From the NCBI GenBank assembly GCA_020635015.1, contig JACKAP010000003.1:372001-436000 (forward strand): a stretch of DNA of 64,000 nucleotides, read 5' to 3'. Within the stretch, counting starts at the first letter, position 1, and every line of letters begins with the position of its first letter. A model generated the notes under the pieces. The model was not told where the DNA came from, ran no database searches, and saw only the letters and a program-made list of their open reading frames with translations. This stretch comes from Calditrichia bacterium. Its GTDB lineage: Bacteria > Calditrichota > Calditrichia > RBG-13-44-9 > J075. The position numbers and the translations under genes are program-made. Shown here piece by piece: positions 25,560 to 35,063 of the stretch.

Positions 25560-27776
25560 CTAATGGATGACAACAAATTTGCCGTTGGCCACTTTACCGC
25601 TATCCCGGTCTTCGACCACAAAGTAATACACCCCGGAGGCGATAATCTGGTTGTTAATGCTGAGCTGATACCAGGGATTGCCGTAGGTCTCCTGAACATG
25701 CTCGATGGTCTGGATCAACTGGCCGGTATAAGAGAAGATCCGGATGGTGCACCGACGGGTTAACCCCACAAACTGCAGTCGGTCGCCGATTTCCCCGCCT
25801 GGATCGGACCCGGACAGCCCACTGGTTACGAGCAGCGGATTCGGGATCACATATACTTTTCCGAGGGTTTCCGCCGGAGGCGCCTGGGTTTCATGTCGGG
25901 TCAGATTGGACATGCCGCTCCGGCCGCCCAGTTGATCCACCGAAACCACGGCGTAGGCGACATTATCCCCCAGATTGCTTTCCGGATCGATGATCGAGTA
26001 TTCCCCATCGCTGTAATACCGGGAATCGCCCGGCGAGACGGAATCGATGACTGTCCAGGGGCCCAGCGGATGAGGGGCGCGCAGTACTTCATAGTGGCTG
26101 AAGGGCGCGTGCAGCCGCGGGGTGGTAAACGATTCGACCTGCGGCCCCCAGATGATCCGGTTGGCGGCGGCGCGGGTGTCTTCGATCCGGATTGCCGGGG
26201 CCGGCACCGGGATCGGTATTGTGTTGTAGCGGCCGCTCGGCTGCGTTTCCTCCGGCTTGTATTGCAGCGTATCGTACTTGGTCAGCGGTTGGCCGCTGTA
26301 GATTTCAATGGCGCGGTCGGCCACATCCCGGATCGAAACCACCCCGGGCGTCACATACCAGGGCAGTGGATGATCCTGCAGATAGGTGCTGCCGATATAG
26401 TCCTTGCTGCCTAAGAAATCATATTGAAGGGTGTCATACCAACTCGGTACCGGATTGAACCAGAAGCCGGCATCTACGCCGGCGCGCACCGATCCACCCA
26501 GATCTTTGTACACCCGGTCTCCCGCCACGCCAGGTCCGTATCCGGCCAACTCGGCGACCGTGAAATGCATGGCTTCGCCGGGAGGCAGGAAGTAGGGATA
26601 AAAACCGTATGCCCGGGATACCGGCTGCCACCAGGAAAGGTTGGCCGAGCTGGTGGTGCGGCCTTTCCAGTAAGGCCACAGCTCCGGCTCAAACTGCTCG
26701 GCGAAACGGGTAGAGTCCGTGATACTTTGCCAGATCGAGGTTTTCCGGCGCAGGGTCGGATCCATCCAGGTCGCGGTTTTGGCTTCTGCCGGAAGATTAC
26801 CGTTCTCATAGCGGAGCAGGAACGGCTGCTTGGCCTTGCCGTTTTCATCCCACATCCCGGCGCTGTCCTGCGGCACGAGGAATACCTGTGCGGTCTGGTC
26901 GCGGGTGCTCAGATGATCATAGTCATAGTGCAACACCATGAGGCCGACTGCCTGGGGAGAGTTCAAACCGCCGCGGCCTCCCGGTATCGACCATTGGTCG
27001 AACAATTCCGGATCCGGCAGGCCGTCGCGCTCATGGTTATAGCTCATAAAGCGTTTGAGGTCGTAGCGCGCAAAGTGATCACCCAGCCCGGCGGGCGGCT
27101 GGCCGCGGAAGTTGCCCTCGGACCAGTCGCCGTGATTACGCTGGTAGCCGAACATCGACGGCGCAAAGGTATTTGCAAAGGTAATGAATACGTCGCTGAG
27201 GGTATCGCCGGTGACATTCTCAAATTCATACTCGTAGATGATGAAGCTGTCATATCCCGGAAAGCTCCAGGCACGGCTGGTACGGGTCACCCGGATACCG
27301 ACCGGCGTGTCCCAGCGGGAGACAATAATCTCCTCCGCTTCATCCGGATCATAGGCCGAGTTCAGCTCCCCATCCGCCAGCACCGGAAAATTCTCGATTT
27401 TCCGCAACTCGAGCGGCGTACTGTACACCCCAACTACTGGAACCGGCTCGCCATTGGTATTGGAGGTGGCGCCGCAAAACGTGTAAACCCTGCCGCCCGG
27501 CCGGGTCGCGGCAATCCAGATACCGCTCCCGAAGGAATTATGCTGCCCCGGGTAATTGACCCGGTCCAGCACCATGCTGGAATTGGGAGGCCATTCCATG
27601 GAGGGGCTGCTCGGCTGCACGGTGCCGCCGGCATTGTAAGCCCTCCCCAGCTCTCCGGTATTGTACACCGCCTGGTGAAGCATACCCCGCCGGTGCACCC
27701 GCCAGTCGCGCGACTGCGCATAGCCGTCGCCGAGTGAAAAAATCAGCAGAAGCGTGATAAATCCGATACGTTTCAT
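25560..27776 (-). CDS. Secreted surface protein paired with the TonB receptor
   Basis: A 738-residue secreted protein without a family I can name. ATG 27776 begins a signal peptide (MKRIGFITLLLIFSLGDGYAQ) and lies 26 bases after the TonB-receptor stop. The N-terminal half has GSGIWIAATRPGGRVYTFCGAT, FPGYDSFIIYEYEFEN and related strands seen in large surface proteins of FCB bacteria. A fibronectin-like segment follows (HYEVLRAPHPLGPWTVIDSV, near 570-640). The C-terminus (VYVIPNPLLVTSG ... IRIFSYTGQLIQTIEH ... ASGVYYFVVED ... GKFVVIH) resembles a T9SS sorting domain without the NPFNP core. It takes the position that SusD has in Bacteroidota loci, but shows no SusD-like TPR or RagB features. A role as a surface glycan-binding partner is inference. 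Confidence 0.7.
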   Translation of the reverse strand: MKRIGFITLLLIFSLGDGYAQSRDWRVHRRGMLHQAVYNTGELGRAYNAGGTVQPSSPSMEWPPNSSMVLDRVNYPGQHNSFGSGIWIAATRPGGRVYTFCGATSNTNGEPVPVVGVYSTPLELRKIENFPVLADGELNSAYDPDEAEEIIVSRWDTPVGIRVTRTSRAWSFPGYDSFIIYEYEFENVTGDTLSDVFITFANTFAPSMFGYQRNHGDWSEGNFRGQPPAGLGDHFARYDLKRFMSYNHERDGLPDPELFDQWSIPGGRGGLNSPQAVGLMVLHYDYDHLSTRDQTAQVFLVPQDSAGMWDENGKAKQPFLLRYENGNLPAEAKTATWMDPTLRRKTSIWQSITDSTRFAEQFEPELWPYWKGRTTSSANLSWWQPVSRAYGFYPYFLPPGEAMHFTVAELAGYGPGVAGDRVYKDLGGSVRAGVDAGFWFNPVPSWYDTLQYDFLGSKDYIGSTYLQDHPLPWYVTPGVVSIRDVADRAIEIYSGQPLTKYDTLQYKPEETQPSGRYNTIPIPVPAPAIRIEDTRAAANRIIWGPQVESFTTPRLHAPFSHYEVLRAPHPLGPWTVIDSVSPGDSRYYSDGEYSIIDPESNLGDNVAYAVVSVDQLGGRSGMSNLTRHETQAPPAETLGKVYVIPNPLLVTSGLSGSDPGGEIGDRLQFVGLTRRCTIRIFSYTGQLIQTIEHVQETYGNPWYQLSINNQIIASGVYYFVVEDRDSGKVANGKFVVIH

Positions 27777-27802
27777 ATTATCCTGACCGCCTATTGATAA
27801 CA

Positions 27803-30736
27803 TTAAAATTCAAAGGCAACGCCAAAGCTAAATGACCTCGGCTGATTGCTATAAATCAAGAATGACTGATCCACACTAAACGGGCCCTGCCGGCCTTTGT
27901 CCCACCAATAACGGATACCATTTTCTTCGTCATTAATGGGATAGGCCTCATAGTACTGAAGCGGCAGATTGGGATTCGTCGGGGTCGGCCGGTCGAACAG
28001 GTACTCGTAGTTGAGGATCTTATTGCTGAACAAATTGAACACTTCCAGGTAAAGCGTGGTTTTGGAGCCCAGGAAACCCTGGATGCTCCTGGTGAGCCGT
28101 AAATCGGTATTGTATTCCATGGGAGCGCGCTTCACGTTGATCAGCCGGATATCGGAGGGAGAGGTATAGGGCCTGCCGCTGCGCATGGTGGAGTATGCGG
28201 AAATAAACAGGTTCGAGAACAGCTTCAATCCAGCCAGTGAGGGTCCCCAATCTTTTCCGGTGGCATAACCGGCGGTAATCACCAGATTGTGGGTGCGGTC
28301 GAAATCCAGCAGGATATCGCGGGTCGGCACATTGATCAGGTCGGTGGTAACCGTGCCCAGGGTATCTCGGTTAAAAATCGGGGTGGCGGCAGTGGCGGTA
28401 GCGCTCTTTCCGGTCGCATAGCTGTACTGGTAGTTGATGGAGCCGGTGAGCGGTCCCTTCCGGTTGTTCAAGATGACCCGGAAGCCGCGGATATCGGCAT
28501 AATCCAGGTTGAAGTAGGAACTCACCAGGTACCCGGCCCTTTCATCGATAAAGTCCGATTGCTGGATCAGGTTCTTGACATCCTTGTAGTAGCCGCTCAC
28601 ATCCAGGGTAAACCCTTCCCCGAGCGCCCGCACCACTCCGATGTCGTAGCTGTTGGTGGTTTCCGGCTCAAGTTGCGGATTTCCCAGGACAATCGGATTG
28701 TTCAGGCGCTGGCCGACGCGATTGGAGACAATGTATTGAAATGACGGCCGCTGCATAAAAGCGCCGTAATTCAGGTGGAAGATGGTATTGGTCGAAACCG
28801 GAAAGGAGAATCCCAAACGTGGTTGCACCCGGGCATAAACCGGCGGTTTCTTGGTTTCACCATTCGCCGGATCGAACCGGCCCAGCGAGTCGGAATTGCC
28901 GAAGGGGGTATAAAGATCGGTGTAATAATCCACCCCGGAATACCACATATCGAAACGCAGCCCGACATTGGCAATCATGCCGCTAAATTCCATCTTGTCC
29001 TGCACGTATGCAGCCGCTTCGAAGGGATCGGCTTTATAGCGCTCGAGCTCCCGGTTGGAGCGAACATTGTAAAAGTTCGAGACATCGATACGATAGGCAT
29101 TCGCCTGAATCCCGGCATTGAGCAAATGGGCTTTGGTCACCTGGCTGGTCAGGGTCTGTTCCAGAGAAATCGTGCGGGTTTTTTCCTTGGTGAAGGTGTC
29201 ATAGCCAATTTGATAGCCCAGCCGGTCCGGAGAATTGTTGTTCGGATAGGAGATCGTGCCGACCACCCAGTTAAAATCGACTGAATCGGGGATGAATTCC
29301 GGGACCGGCGTGGCGCCGACGACGTTGTCGGTAAAGAGGGTGTTCACTTTCACTTCGTAGTAAGTGCTGGGGCTGATCGTATAGGTCAGCCGACCACCCA
29401 GTTGGGAGTTGATCCTTTTTCGCTGACGGATACCGGTGATCCGGTCCCAGAGCCAGCGTTGATATCCGCTGACGCTGTTGGAGCTGGAGAAGACATTCTC
29501 GTTCCGGCGGGTGAGGCCGCCACTGATGCGGAGGGCAACCCGCCCGCTCAGATCCGTGACCACATTGCCCATCGCCTGGTATTCGGCGTTCGGCTGTTCT
29601 GTGGGGAAAACGGTGCTCTGGCGGTTGGAACGCAGGGCCATGAACATGCGCATCCGGTTATTGATGGGGCCGCCCATCGCCCCTTCAACGGAATAATCGA
29701 CGTCACCTCCGTAGGTTTTTCCCAAATCTCTCCGGGTCTGCTCCCACAGCATTTGCGCCACGGCGAGCTGCACCAATGTGTCCCCCTTAAAACTGCTGGT
29801 CAGCCCCGAAGCCATCGATCCGTAGTAGGGCTGGGTTTGTTCGGCGCCGGGATCGCCCTGCAGCCAGACATCATCCCGCAGCAGCAGCTTCAGATAGTCA
29901 TTTGATTCCGGATCGTATACGCTCGGCCCGAAATGCTTGCGGCGCGGTGCGCGCATGCGCGATTCGAACCGGCTCTTCCAGACATGCCGGTCCCCCTCTT
30001 TCATCGAAATATTCACCACCCCGGACTGGGCATTGCCGTACTGAGCGCCGAAGCCGCTGGTGATCACCTCCACTTCCTCGACCCCGCTCATGATCGGCAG
30101 AAAAGCGGAGGAGCGGTCGAGCGGGTTGACGATGCCCATCCCCTGCAGGGTGTAGTATTCCTCGCCGGTGCGCCCGCCGCGGAAGTGCCCGTCGATGACC
30201 TCAGCGGTCAGGCTCAGCACATCGCCGATATCCCGCACCCCCGGCAGGTTCTGCACATCATCGAAGCGCACGATCGCGCTGGTGGAGGTCTTGTCCAACT
30301 CCACGTCGGGCCGCTCCGCCACCACCACCACCTCATCCGATTCGATGGCCTCATCCTCCAGCTTAAAATCGACAACGGTGGTTCTGCCGGCATTGACCAC
30401 CACATCGACCACTTTGGTTGTCTGGAAGCCGATCATGATCGCGCGGAGTTCATATTTCCCCGGGGGAACATTTAGAATGTAATATGCGCCGTCGGCGTCG
30501 GCATCGGCGCCCATGTGCGTGCCAACGATCACGATGTTAGCTCCGGGCAGCGCCTCGCCGGTTTTCGCCTGGAATACGGTGCCGGCCAGTTTGCCGACAT
30601 TTTGGGCGACAAGCGGGCTCAGCCACAGCAGCATCAATAGCACAGCCAGGCAGCGCGGCAAACAATGGCGGAACCTCCGGCTTCCGGAAACGGTCCATCC
30701 TCGATCGAGAAACAACAGAAAACGTATCTTCGACAT
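27803..30736 (-). CDS. TonB-dependent receptor with carboxypeptidase-like N-terminal domain
   Basis: A 977-residue outer-membrane receptor. After a signal peptide (about 1-46) comes a carboxypeptidase-regulatory-like beta-sandwich (GKLAGTVFQAKTGEALPGANIVIVGTHMGADADADGAYYILNVPPGKYEL, about 48-110), a plug domain (TSTSAIVRFDDVQNLPGVRDIGDVLS ... FGAQYGNAQSGVVNISMKEG) and a 22-strand-type barrel ending SFSFGVAFEF with a terminal Phe. It would import pectin-derived oligosaccharides with energy from TonB. It lies 42 bases downstream of GH28 and upstream of the surface protein, so it belongs to the locus. No SusD gene accompanies it. Its specificity cannot be read from sequence. Confidence 0.92.
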   Translation of the reverse strand: MSKIRFLLFLDRGWTVSGSRRFRHCLPRCLAVLLMLLWLSPLVAQNVGKLAGTVFQAKTGEALPGANIVIVGTHMGADADADGAYYILNVPPGKYELRAIMIGFQTTKVVDVVVNAGRTTVVDFKLEDEAIESDEVVVVAERPDVELDKTSTSAIVRFDDVQNLPGVRDIGDVLSLTAEVIDGHFRGGRTGEEYYTLQGMGIVNPLDRSSAFLPIMSGVEEVEVITSGFGAQYGNAQSGVVNISMKEGDRHVWKSRFESRMRAPRRKHFGPSVYDPESNDYLKLLLRDDVWLQGDPGAEQTQPYYGSMASGLTSSFKGDTLVQLAVAQMLWEQTRRDLGKTYGGDVDYSVEGAMGGPINNRMRMFMALRSNRQSTVFPTEQPNAEYQAMGNVVTDLSGRVALRISGGLTRRNENVFSSSNSVSGYQRWLWDRITGIRQRKRINSQLGGRLTYTISPSTYYEVKVNTLFTDNVVGATPVPEFIPDSVDFNWVVGTISYPNNNSPDRLGYQIGYDTFTKEKTRTISLEQTLTSQVTKAHLLNAGIQANAYRIDVSNFYNVRSNRELERYKADPFEAAAYVQDKMEFSGMIANVGLRFDMWYSGVDYYTDLYTPFGNSDSLGRFDPANGETKKPPVYARVQPRLGFSFPVSTNTIFHLNYGAFMQRPSFQYIVSNRVGQRLNNPIVLGNPQLEPETTNSYDIGVVRALGEGFTLDVSGYYKDVKNLIQQSDFIDERAGYLVSSYFNLDYADIRGFRVILNNRKGPLTGSINYQYSYATGKSATATAATPIFNRDTLGTVTTDLINVPTRDILLDFDRTHNLVITAGYATGKDWGPSLAGLKLFSNLFISAYSTMRSGRPYTSPSDIRLINVKRAPMEYNTDLRLTRSIQGFLGSKTTLYLEVFNLFSNKILNYEYLFDRPTPTNPNLPLQYYEAYPINDEENGIRYWWDKGRQGPFSVDQSFLIYSNQPRSFSFGVAFEF

Positions 30737-30778
30737 GCTTTCTCCTATGGATAATAGGAAAATAGATCCATGATTTTG

Positions 30779-32209
30779 TCAATTTTGCAATTGGCCGTTG
30801 ATGTACACGTCCTGCATATTTAAGTCCGTGTAGTGCCGGAGCATATTACCGTCCTGCACCCCGTCAAACCGGCAGTTGTCGAGATTAAAATTGGCAACCG
30901 GTGAACGCTCGTACCCAGCCAGGTAAATCGCGTATCGGCTCTTCCGGCTGGCCACATTACTGACATATATATCGCGCACCATTGGGGTAAAAGCGCCGGC
31001 GTCCCCTTCTTCATAATTGAAGTTGATTCTGATGACCGCATCGCTGACTTCCCCCACCGTCACATTGCGCATATAGACATTTTCCACCACCCCGCCCCGG
31101 ATCGAATTGGTCTTGATGCGCAGGGCCCGTTCCAGGTTGGGGCTGTCCATCACGCAGTCTTCCACGAACACATTGCGGCAACTGCCGCTCATCTCACTGC
31201 CGATCACCACCCCGCCATGTCCGTCCTTCATGGTGCAGCCCTGAACGATAATATTCTCACTGGCCACATTTACCCGCCGTCCATCGGTGTTGCGGCCGGA
31301 CTTGATGGCGATGCAATCATCCCCGGTATCAAAATAACTGTTCCGGATCAGCACATTCTTTGAGGATTCCGGGTTGCAGCCGTCATTGTTGGGGCCATGG
31401 CTGATGATCTTCACGTTTTGCACGATGACATTCTCGGACAACACCGGATGGATCTCCCACATGGGGGAGCGTTTGATGGTCACGCTGTCGATCAATATGT
31501 TGGTGCACTTGTAAAACTGGATGAAGTTGGGGCGCAGGTAATGATCTTCGCCGAAAACCCGTTCCGCAACCGGCACGCCCGCTTCAGCCATCTGGAACAG
31601 TTTATCCCGGTCGTTCTTTTGGTGGGGTTCTCCCGATTTCCAGCCATCATCCGCATTACCTTTCCAGGGCCACCAGGCGTCGTTGCCGGCCTGGCCGTCC
31701 AGGGTGCCGCTGCCGGTAATTGCGATATTATCCACATCATAGGCATAGATGAACGGCGAGTAGTTCATGCACTCAACGCCCTCGAAGCGGGTATACACCA
31801 CCGGCAGGAATTTCCGGGGATCTTTGGAAAAAAGGATGGTTGCGTTCCGGGTCAGATGCAGGTTGACATTGGGTTTAAGATGAATGGCGCCGGTGAGAAA
31901 AATCCCCTGCGGCACCAACACCCGTCCGCCCCCCGATTCAGAACAGGCGCGAATCGCCTGCTCGAAGGCGGCAGTACAGTCCGTCTGACCGTCGCCGACG
32001 GCGTGGTAATCGGTTACCGGAAAGTCCCGGGCGGGAAAGGTTGGCGGGGTGATCCGGCTGATAATCTCCGGCAATTGCGCCCAGCCGGACGGCGTTTCAT
32101 TACTGGTCGCACCGCACGAGGAGATCACCGCCAGCGGCAGGAGTGCTGCCACGGCAATCAGGAAAAGGACTCGAAAATAAGTATGGGGTCTTGAATATGG
32201 ATTTTTCAC
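30779..32209 (-). CDS. GH28 polygalacturonase lipoprotein
   Basis: A 476-residue glycoside hydrolase of family 28. It starts at GTG 32209 (GAGGGG lies about 12 bases upstream) and has a lipobox ending at Cys32 (VISSC). GH28 catalytic blocks are intact: NNDG (274-277), TGDDC with Asp297 and Asp298, DGHGG with His331, and RIKT (364-367). The Asp-rich FNPs before them and the KSGRNTDGRR segment resemble exo-acting GH28 enzymes that release galacturonate from chain ends. As a lipoprotein it probably acts in the periplasm or on the outer membrane. It lies 59 bases downstream of GH105, and the TonB receptor gene follows. Exo versus endo action is inference. Confidence 0.9.
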   Translation of the reverse strand: MKNPYSRPHTYFRVLFLIAVAALLPLAVISSCGATSNETPSGWAQLPEIISRITPPTFPARDFPVTDYHAVGDGQTDCTAAFEQAIRACSESGGGRVLVPQGIFLTGAIHLKPNVNLHLTRNATILFSKDPRKFLPVVYTRFEGVECMNYSPFIYAYDVDNIAITGSGTLDGQAGNDAWWPWKGNADDGWKSGEPHQKNDRDKLFQMAEAGVPVAERVFGEDHYLRPNFIQFYKCTNILIDSVTIKRSPMWEIHPVLSENVIVQNVKIISHGPNNDGCNPESSKNVLIRNSYFDTGDDCIAIKSGRNTDGRRVNVASENIIVQGCTMKDGHGGVVIGSEMSGSCRNVFVEDCVMDSPNLERALRIKTNSIRGGVVENVYMRNVTVGEVSDAVIRINFNYEEGDAGAFTPMVRDIYVSNVASRKSRYAIYLAGYERSPVANFNLDNCRFDGVQDGNMLRHYTDLNMQDVYINGQLQN

Positions 32210-32268
32210 AGTTTTCCGTATCCCCTCTTTATTGAAAGATGATAGTTGTCCTTTTCGAGCAGGCTGAA

Positions 32269-33513
32269 TTAATCAGCGGCAGCCGCCTGCATTTGACCCA
32301 TCTGGATCCCGGCCATGATAAAAGGCCCGACGCCTTTAAGATCATTGGCCACCACCGGCTCGCTGATGTAATATTCAAAGGAGCCGTCGCGGTACGGATC
32401 GCCACCCAGACCGGCAACGCTACAAATCCCGGTTAAGCTGATCCGCTCGTCTTCATCGGAACGGATCATTTGATTGATGATCCCATCAAATCCTTTGATC
32501 GCAACATCCCGATAAGCTTGATCGGCATACCCTTTGTCGACTGCTTTGGCGATGGTATAAACCAGCATTGCAGAAACGGAGGTTTCCAGATAATTGCCGG
32601 CACGGTCGCCCTGATCGACCACCTGGTACCACAATCCGCTTTCATCCTGATAAGGGGCGACCGCCTTCAGCAGGTCGTTCAGGATATCGATGACCCGGCT
32701 CCGGTTTTCGCCATCATCCGGCAGATAGTCCAGCACATCGACCAGCGCCATGCCGTACCAACCCATCGCCCGGCCCCAAAAGTGCGGCGAGCAGCCGCTG
32801 AGGGAATCGGCCCAGGCCTGTTTCCGGCTCTCATCCCAGCCATGATACCGCAGACCGGTTTGGGGATCCCGGGTATGGGCATCGATCAACAAGATCTGTC
32901 TTACTGCATCATCGAAGGCCATGGGCCGGTCAAACATGGCGCCATATTCGGCATAAAAAGGCCCGCTCATATAAATGCCGTCCAGCCACATCTGCCAGGG
33001 ATAACGCTGCTTGTGCCAGAAACCGCCATCCGAGGTGCGGGGTTGGCGCTGCAGCTGTTCATATAAGTGATCTGCCGCCAGCCGGTATTTCTCCTGGCCG
33101 GTGATTTGATACAACCGGAGCAGCACTTTTCCAGAATTGATCTTGTCCAGGTTAAAATCGGTCATCTTGTAGGTGCGGATAGCGCCATTCGCTTCCACAT
33201 ATGAATCGATAACGGCCGTGACATAGTCGAGATATTTTACATCACCGGTAGCTTGCCAGAGGTCCAGCAGCGATTTTAAAAATAGTCCGGTAGTATACTC
33301 CCACTTGGCTTTGGGGTTGGGGCCGCCAAAGCTCAGCGAATCGCCGCGCCGGGCCATCTCGGAATCTGCCATACGGATCGACCATACGGTATACTCCCTG
33401 CTCCGTGAATCGCCGGGCGCTGCGGCAAAGCTGCTGTCTTTTTGCCCGCAACCCGCCAGCATGATTGGCAGACACAGCATCAAGACAATTGATTTCATGG
33501 AAGCATACTTCAT
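32269..33513 (-). CDS. GH105 unsaturated rhamnogalacturonyl/galacturonyl hydrolase lipoprotein
   Basis: A 414-residue (alpha/alpha)6-barrel hydrolase of family GH105 that removes the unsaturated uronic acid from the non-reducing end of lyase products. A lipobox is present (MLAGC, Cys22). Conserved blocks are WEYTTGLFLKSL (71-82), QMWLDGIYM with the catalytic Asp178, YHGWDES (223-229) and HFWGRAMGWYGMAL (244-257). It is the first gene of the pectin locus on the minus strand, facing the divergent regulator gene across 309 bases. The ATG at 33513 has only a weak ribosome-binding site; an internal ATG at 33498 is possible. It should feed 5-keto-4-deoxyuronate to KduI. Confidence 0.92.
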   Translation of the reverse strand: MKYASMKSIVLMLCLPIMLAGCGQKDSSFAAAPGDSRSREYTVWSIRMADSEMARRGDSLSFGGPNPKAKWEYTTGLFLKSLLDLWQATGDVKYLDYVTAVIDSYVEANGAIRTYKMTDFNLDKINSGKVLLRLYQITGQEKYRLAADHLYEQLQRQPRTSDGGFWHKQRYPWQMWLDGIYMSGPFYAEYGAMFDRPMAFDDAVRQILLIDAHTRDPQTGLRYHGWDESRKQAWADSLSGCSPHFWGRAMGWYGMALVDVLDYLPDDGENRSRVIDILNDLLKAVAPYQDESGLWYQVVDQGDRAGNYLETSVSAMLVYTIAKAVDKGYADQAYRDVAIKGFDGIINQMIRSDEDERISLTGICSVAGLGGDPYRDGSFEYYISEPVVANDLKGVGPFIMAGIQMGQMQAAAAD

Positions 33514-33653
33514 CTCAAGCCCGCCGCAAGATTATGAAGAATGAATAAAAAGCTGACTAAATCGCTGCGACAATATGGAAAAATTCAGCTAAAATGTTAA
33601 GTGAAAAACTGTGAATAACAGTGAACAACGCGATAAAACCTGCGCGGGACGGC

Positions 33654-33667
33654 TGTCACCGGTTTCA
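33654..33667. promoter_or_regulatory. LacI-type operator-like site
   Basis: TGTCACCGGTTTCA has the central palindrome ACCGGT with outer TG...CA, the form of operators bound by many LacI-family regulators, including sugar-acid regulators. Ten of 14 positions are palindromic. It sits just upstream of the regulator promoter and between the two divergent transcription units. No LacI-family gene is in the window, so the binding protein would be encoded elsewhere. This is one site only and could be chance. Confidence 0.4.
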
Positions 33668-33675
33668 ATTAAATT

Positions 33676-33704
33676 TTGATTGTTCGTCAGAGATTTACTA
33701 TATT
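33676..33704 (+). promoter_or_regulatory. Sigma-70-like promoter of the divergent regulator gene
   Basis: TTGATT (33676-33681) and TATATT (33699-33704) are separated by 17 bases, close to the standard -35/-10 consensus. Transcription would start near 33711 and give a leader of about 110 bases before the ATG at 33823. Confidence 0.55.
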
Positions 33705-33822
33705 GAAGACATCGGCCGAAGAAATCCAGTGGGGATATGTTGAAGTTGTAATACGCTGTATTCTAATGATTTGAGAAAATACACCGTGAAGCCTTTACGT
33801 ACAACATAAGCGACAAGCGCAG

Positions 33823-35052
33823 ATGAACAACGCGGACCTACAAAAAGAATGCATCGAAAAAATCTTCAACAGCAAGGAATTCTCCGGCTCCACCACTTAT
33901 AAATCCTATCTCCGCTATCTAACGGACGCGGCAGCGGCGGGTAAAGAGTTAAAAGAATCGACCATTGCGATCGATTTCTTTGGAAAAGACGCCAGCTTCA
34001 ATCCGGCGGAAGATACCATTGTCCGCTCCCACACATACAAACTCCGCAAGAAACTGGAAATATATTATCTCAAGGAAGGGAAGGAAGATAAATGTCGGTT
34101 GCGGATACCGAAGGGTCATTATGAGGTAAAATTCGTTTATCTTTCCGATGAGAAACTCACCTTCAGCAATTTCTACGCGCAACTGCTGCAACACAAAATC
34201 TATCTGCTGGCTTTTGCGTTGTTGAGCATGGTGACCGTCTATCTGGGAATTCAGAATTTCCGTCTGGGCAATACCTTGGAAAAATACCAGATCGTTGACG
34301 AGCGTGATCCAATCTGGCAGGACTACCTGCAATCCGATCTGCCGATCCTGATTGCGGTGGGGGATCACTTCTTTTTCATGGAGTACGGCAGTGACTACGA
34401 TAATCTGCTGGCGATCCGCGACGGGAATATAAATTCCATCGAAGAATTGCGGGATTTTAACGCCAAACACCCCGATCGGAAAATTCAGCCGGCCGATGAG
34501 CCCTATTTCCCCTATCACAGCATCTGGAGTTTGCCGCCGCTACTGTCGCTCTTATATTCGGTCAATGAAAAACCGATCCTCCGGCGATCCTCCACCATCA
34601 GCCCACAGATGTTGAACGAATACAATATTATTTTCGTGGGCAGCATCAAGACGCTGTACACCCTGCGGCATATCATCCAGACCAAATCCCATTTCCGGTA
34701 TGAGATTTCTCCCCACAAGATCGAATACCTTCCCCCGGATACGACGGCGGCGCAATTATTCAAGACCAGCTTGCATTCTACCGGTCCCAATGAAGACCTG
34801 GTGCTGGCGCTGAAGCTTCCGGGGCCGGCCAATAATGCGATTTTCATTATTGCCTCTTACCACTCCCTGGGCGCGCCGGAAATTGCCGCCTACCTGTCCA
34901 ATCCGGCAACGCGGAGCGATTTGGAGGAGAAATTCATCGAAAAATTTGACCGGGTTCCCCAATATTTTGAGCTTCTCTTCCGCGTCACCGGGATCGACAA
35001 GACGGCATATAATACGGAATTGTTGATTTATAATGAGTTGCCAGCTGAATGA
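33823..35052 (+). CDS. Membrane-anchored putative regulator/sensor, divergent to pectin locus
   Basis: A 409-residue protein with three parts. Residues 1-105 (FLxxLRYLTDAAAAGKELKESTIAIDFFGKDASFNPAEDTIVRSHTYKLRKKLEIYY ... LRIPKGHYEVKF as the pattern) match an N-terminal domain I know from Acidobacteria and other phyla, where it precedes a membrane helix and TPR, TolB-like or unknown C-terminal domains; it looks winged-helix-like and may bind DNA. One transmembrane helix follows (about 125-143). The C-terminal 260 residues (ILIAVGDHFFFMEYGSDYDN, DLVLALKLPGPANNAIFIIASYHSLGAPE) have no family I recognise and would lie outside the cytoplasm, as in CadC/ToxR-type one-component sensors. The divergent position suggests it controls the pectin locus; this is inference. 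Its stop is 11 bases from that of the convergent barrel gene. Confidence 0.7.
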   Translation: MNNADLQKECIEKIFNSKEFSGSTTYKSYLRYLTDAAAAGKELKESTIAIDFFGKDASFNPAEDTIVRSHTYKLRKKLEIYYLKEGKEDKCRLRIPKGHYEVKFVYLSDEKLTFSNFYAQLLQHKIYLLAFALLSMVTVYLGIQNFRLGNTLEKYQIVDERDPIWQDYLQSDLPILIAVGDHFFFMEYGSDYDNLLAIRDGNINSIEELRDFNAKHPDRKIQPADEPYFPYHSIWSLPPLLSLLYSVNEKPILRRSSTISPQMLNEYNIIFVGSIKTLYTLRHIIQTKSHFRYEISPHKIEYLPPDTTAAQLFKTSLHSTGPNEDLVLALKLPGPANNAIFIIASYHSLGAPEIAAYLSNPATRSDLEEKFIEKFDRVPQYFELLFRVTGIDKTAYNTELLIYNELPAE

Positions 35053-35063
35053 GCGTGCGGAAA

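Larger units (their letters stand above)
33514..33822. promoter_or_regulatory. Divergent control region between pectin locus and regulator
   Basis: The 309-base gap separates the first pectin gene (minus) from the plus-strand regulator gene. It is AT-rich, has no open frame of note, and holds the operator-like site (33654-33667) and the promoter (33676-33704) described separately. On the minus side no -35/-10 pair stands out clearly; repeated GTGAA/GTTCAC words occur near 33601-33632 (GTGAAAAACTGTGAATAACA) and might bind a regulator. Confidence 0.5.

Noticed and set aside
27803..30736. SusC of a classical SusC/SusD pair
   Set aside because: The following gene product has no SusD/RagB features, so the classical pair is not supported, although the receptor belongs to the same superfamily.
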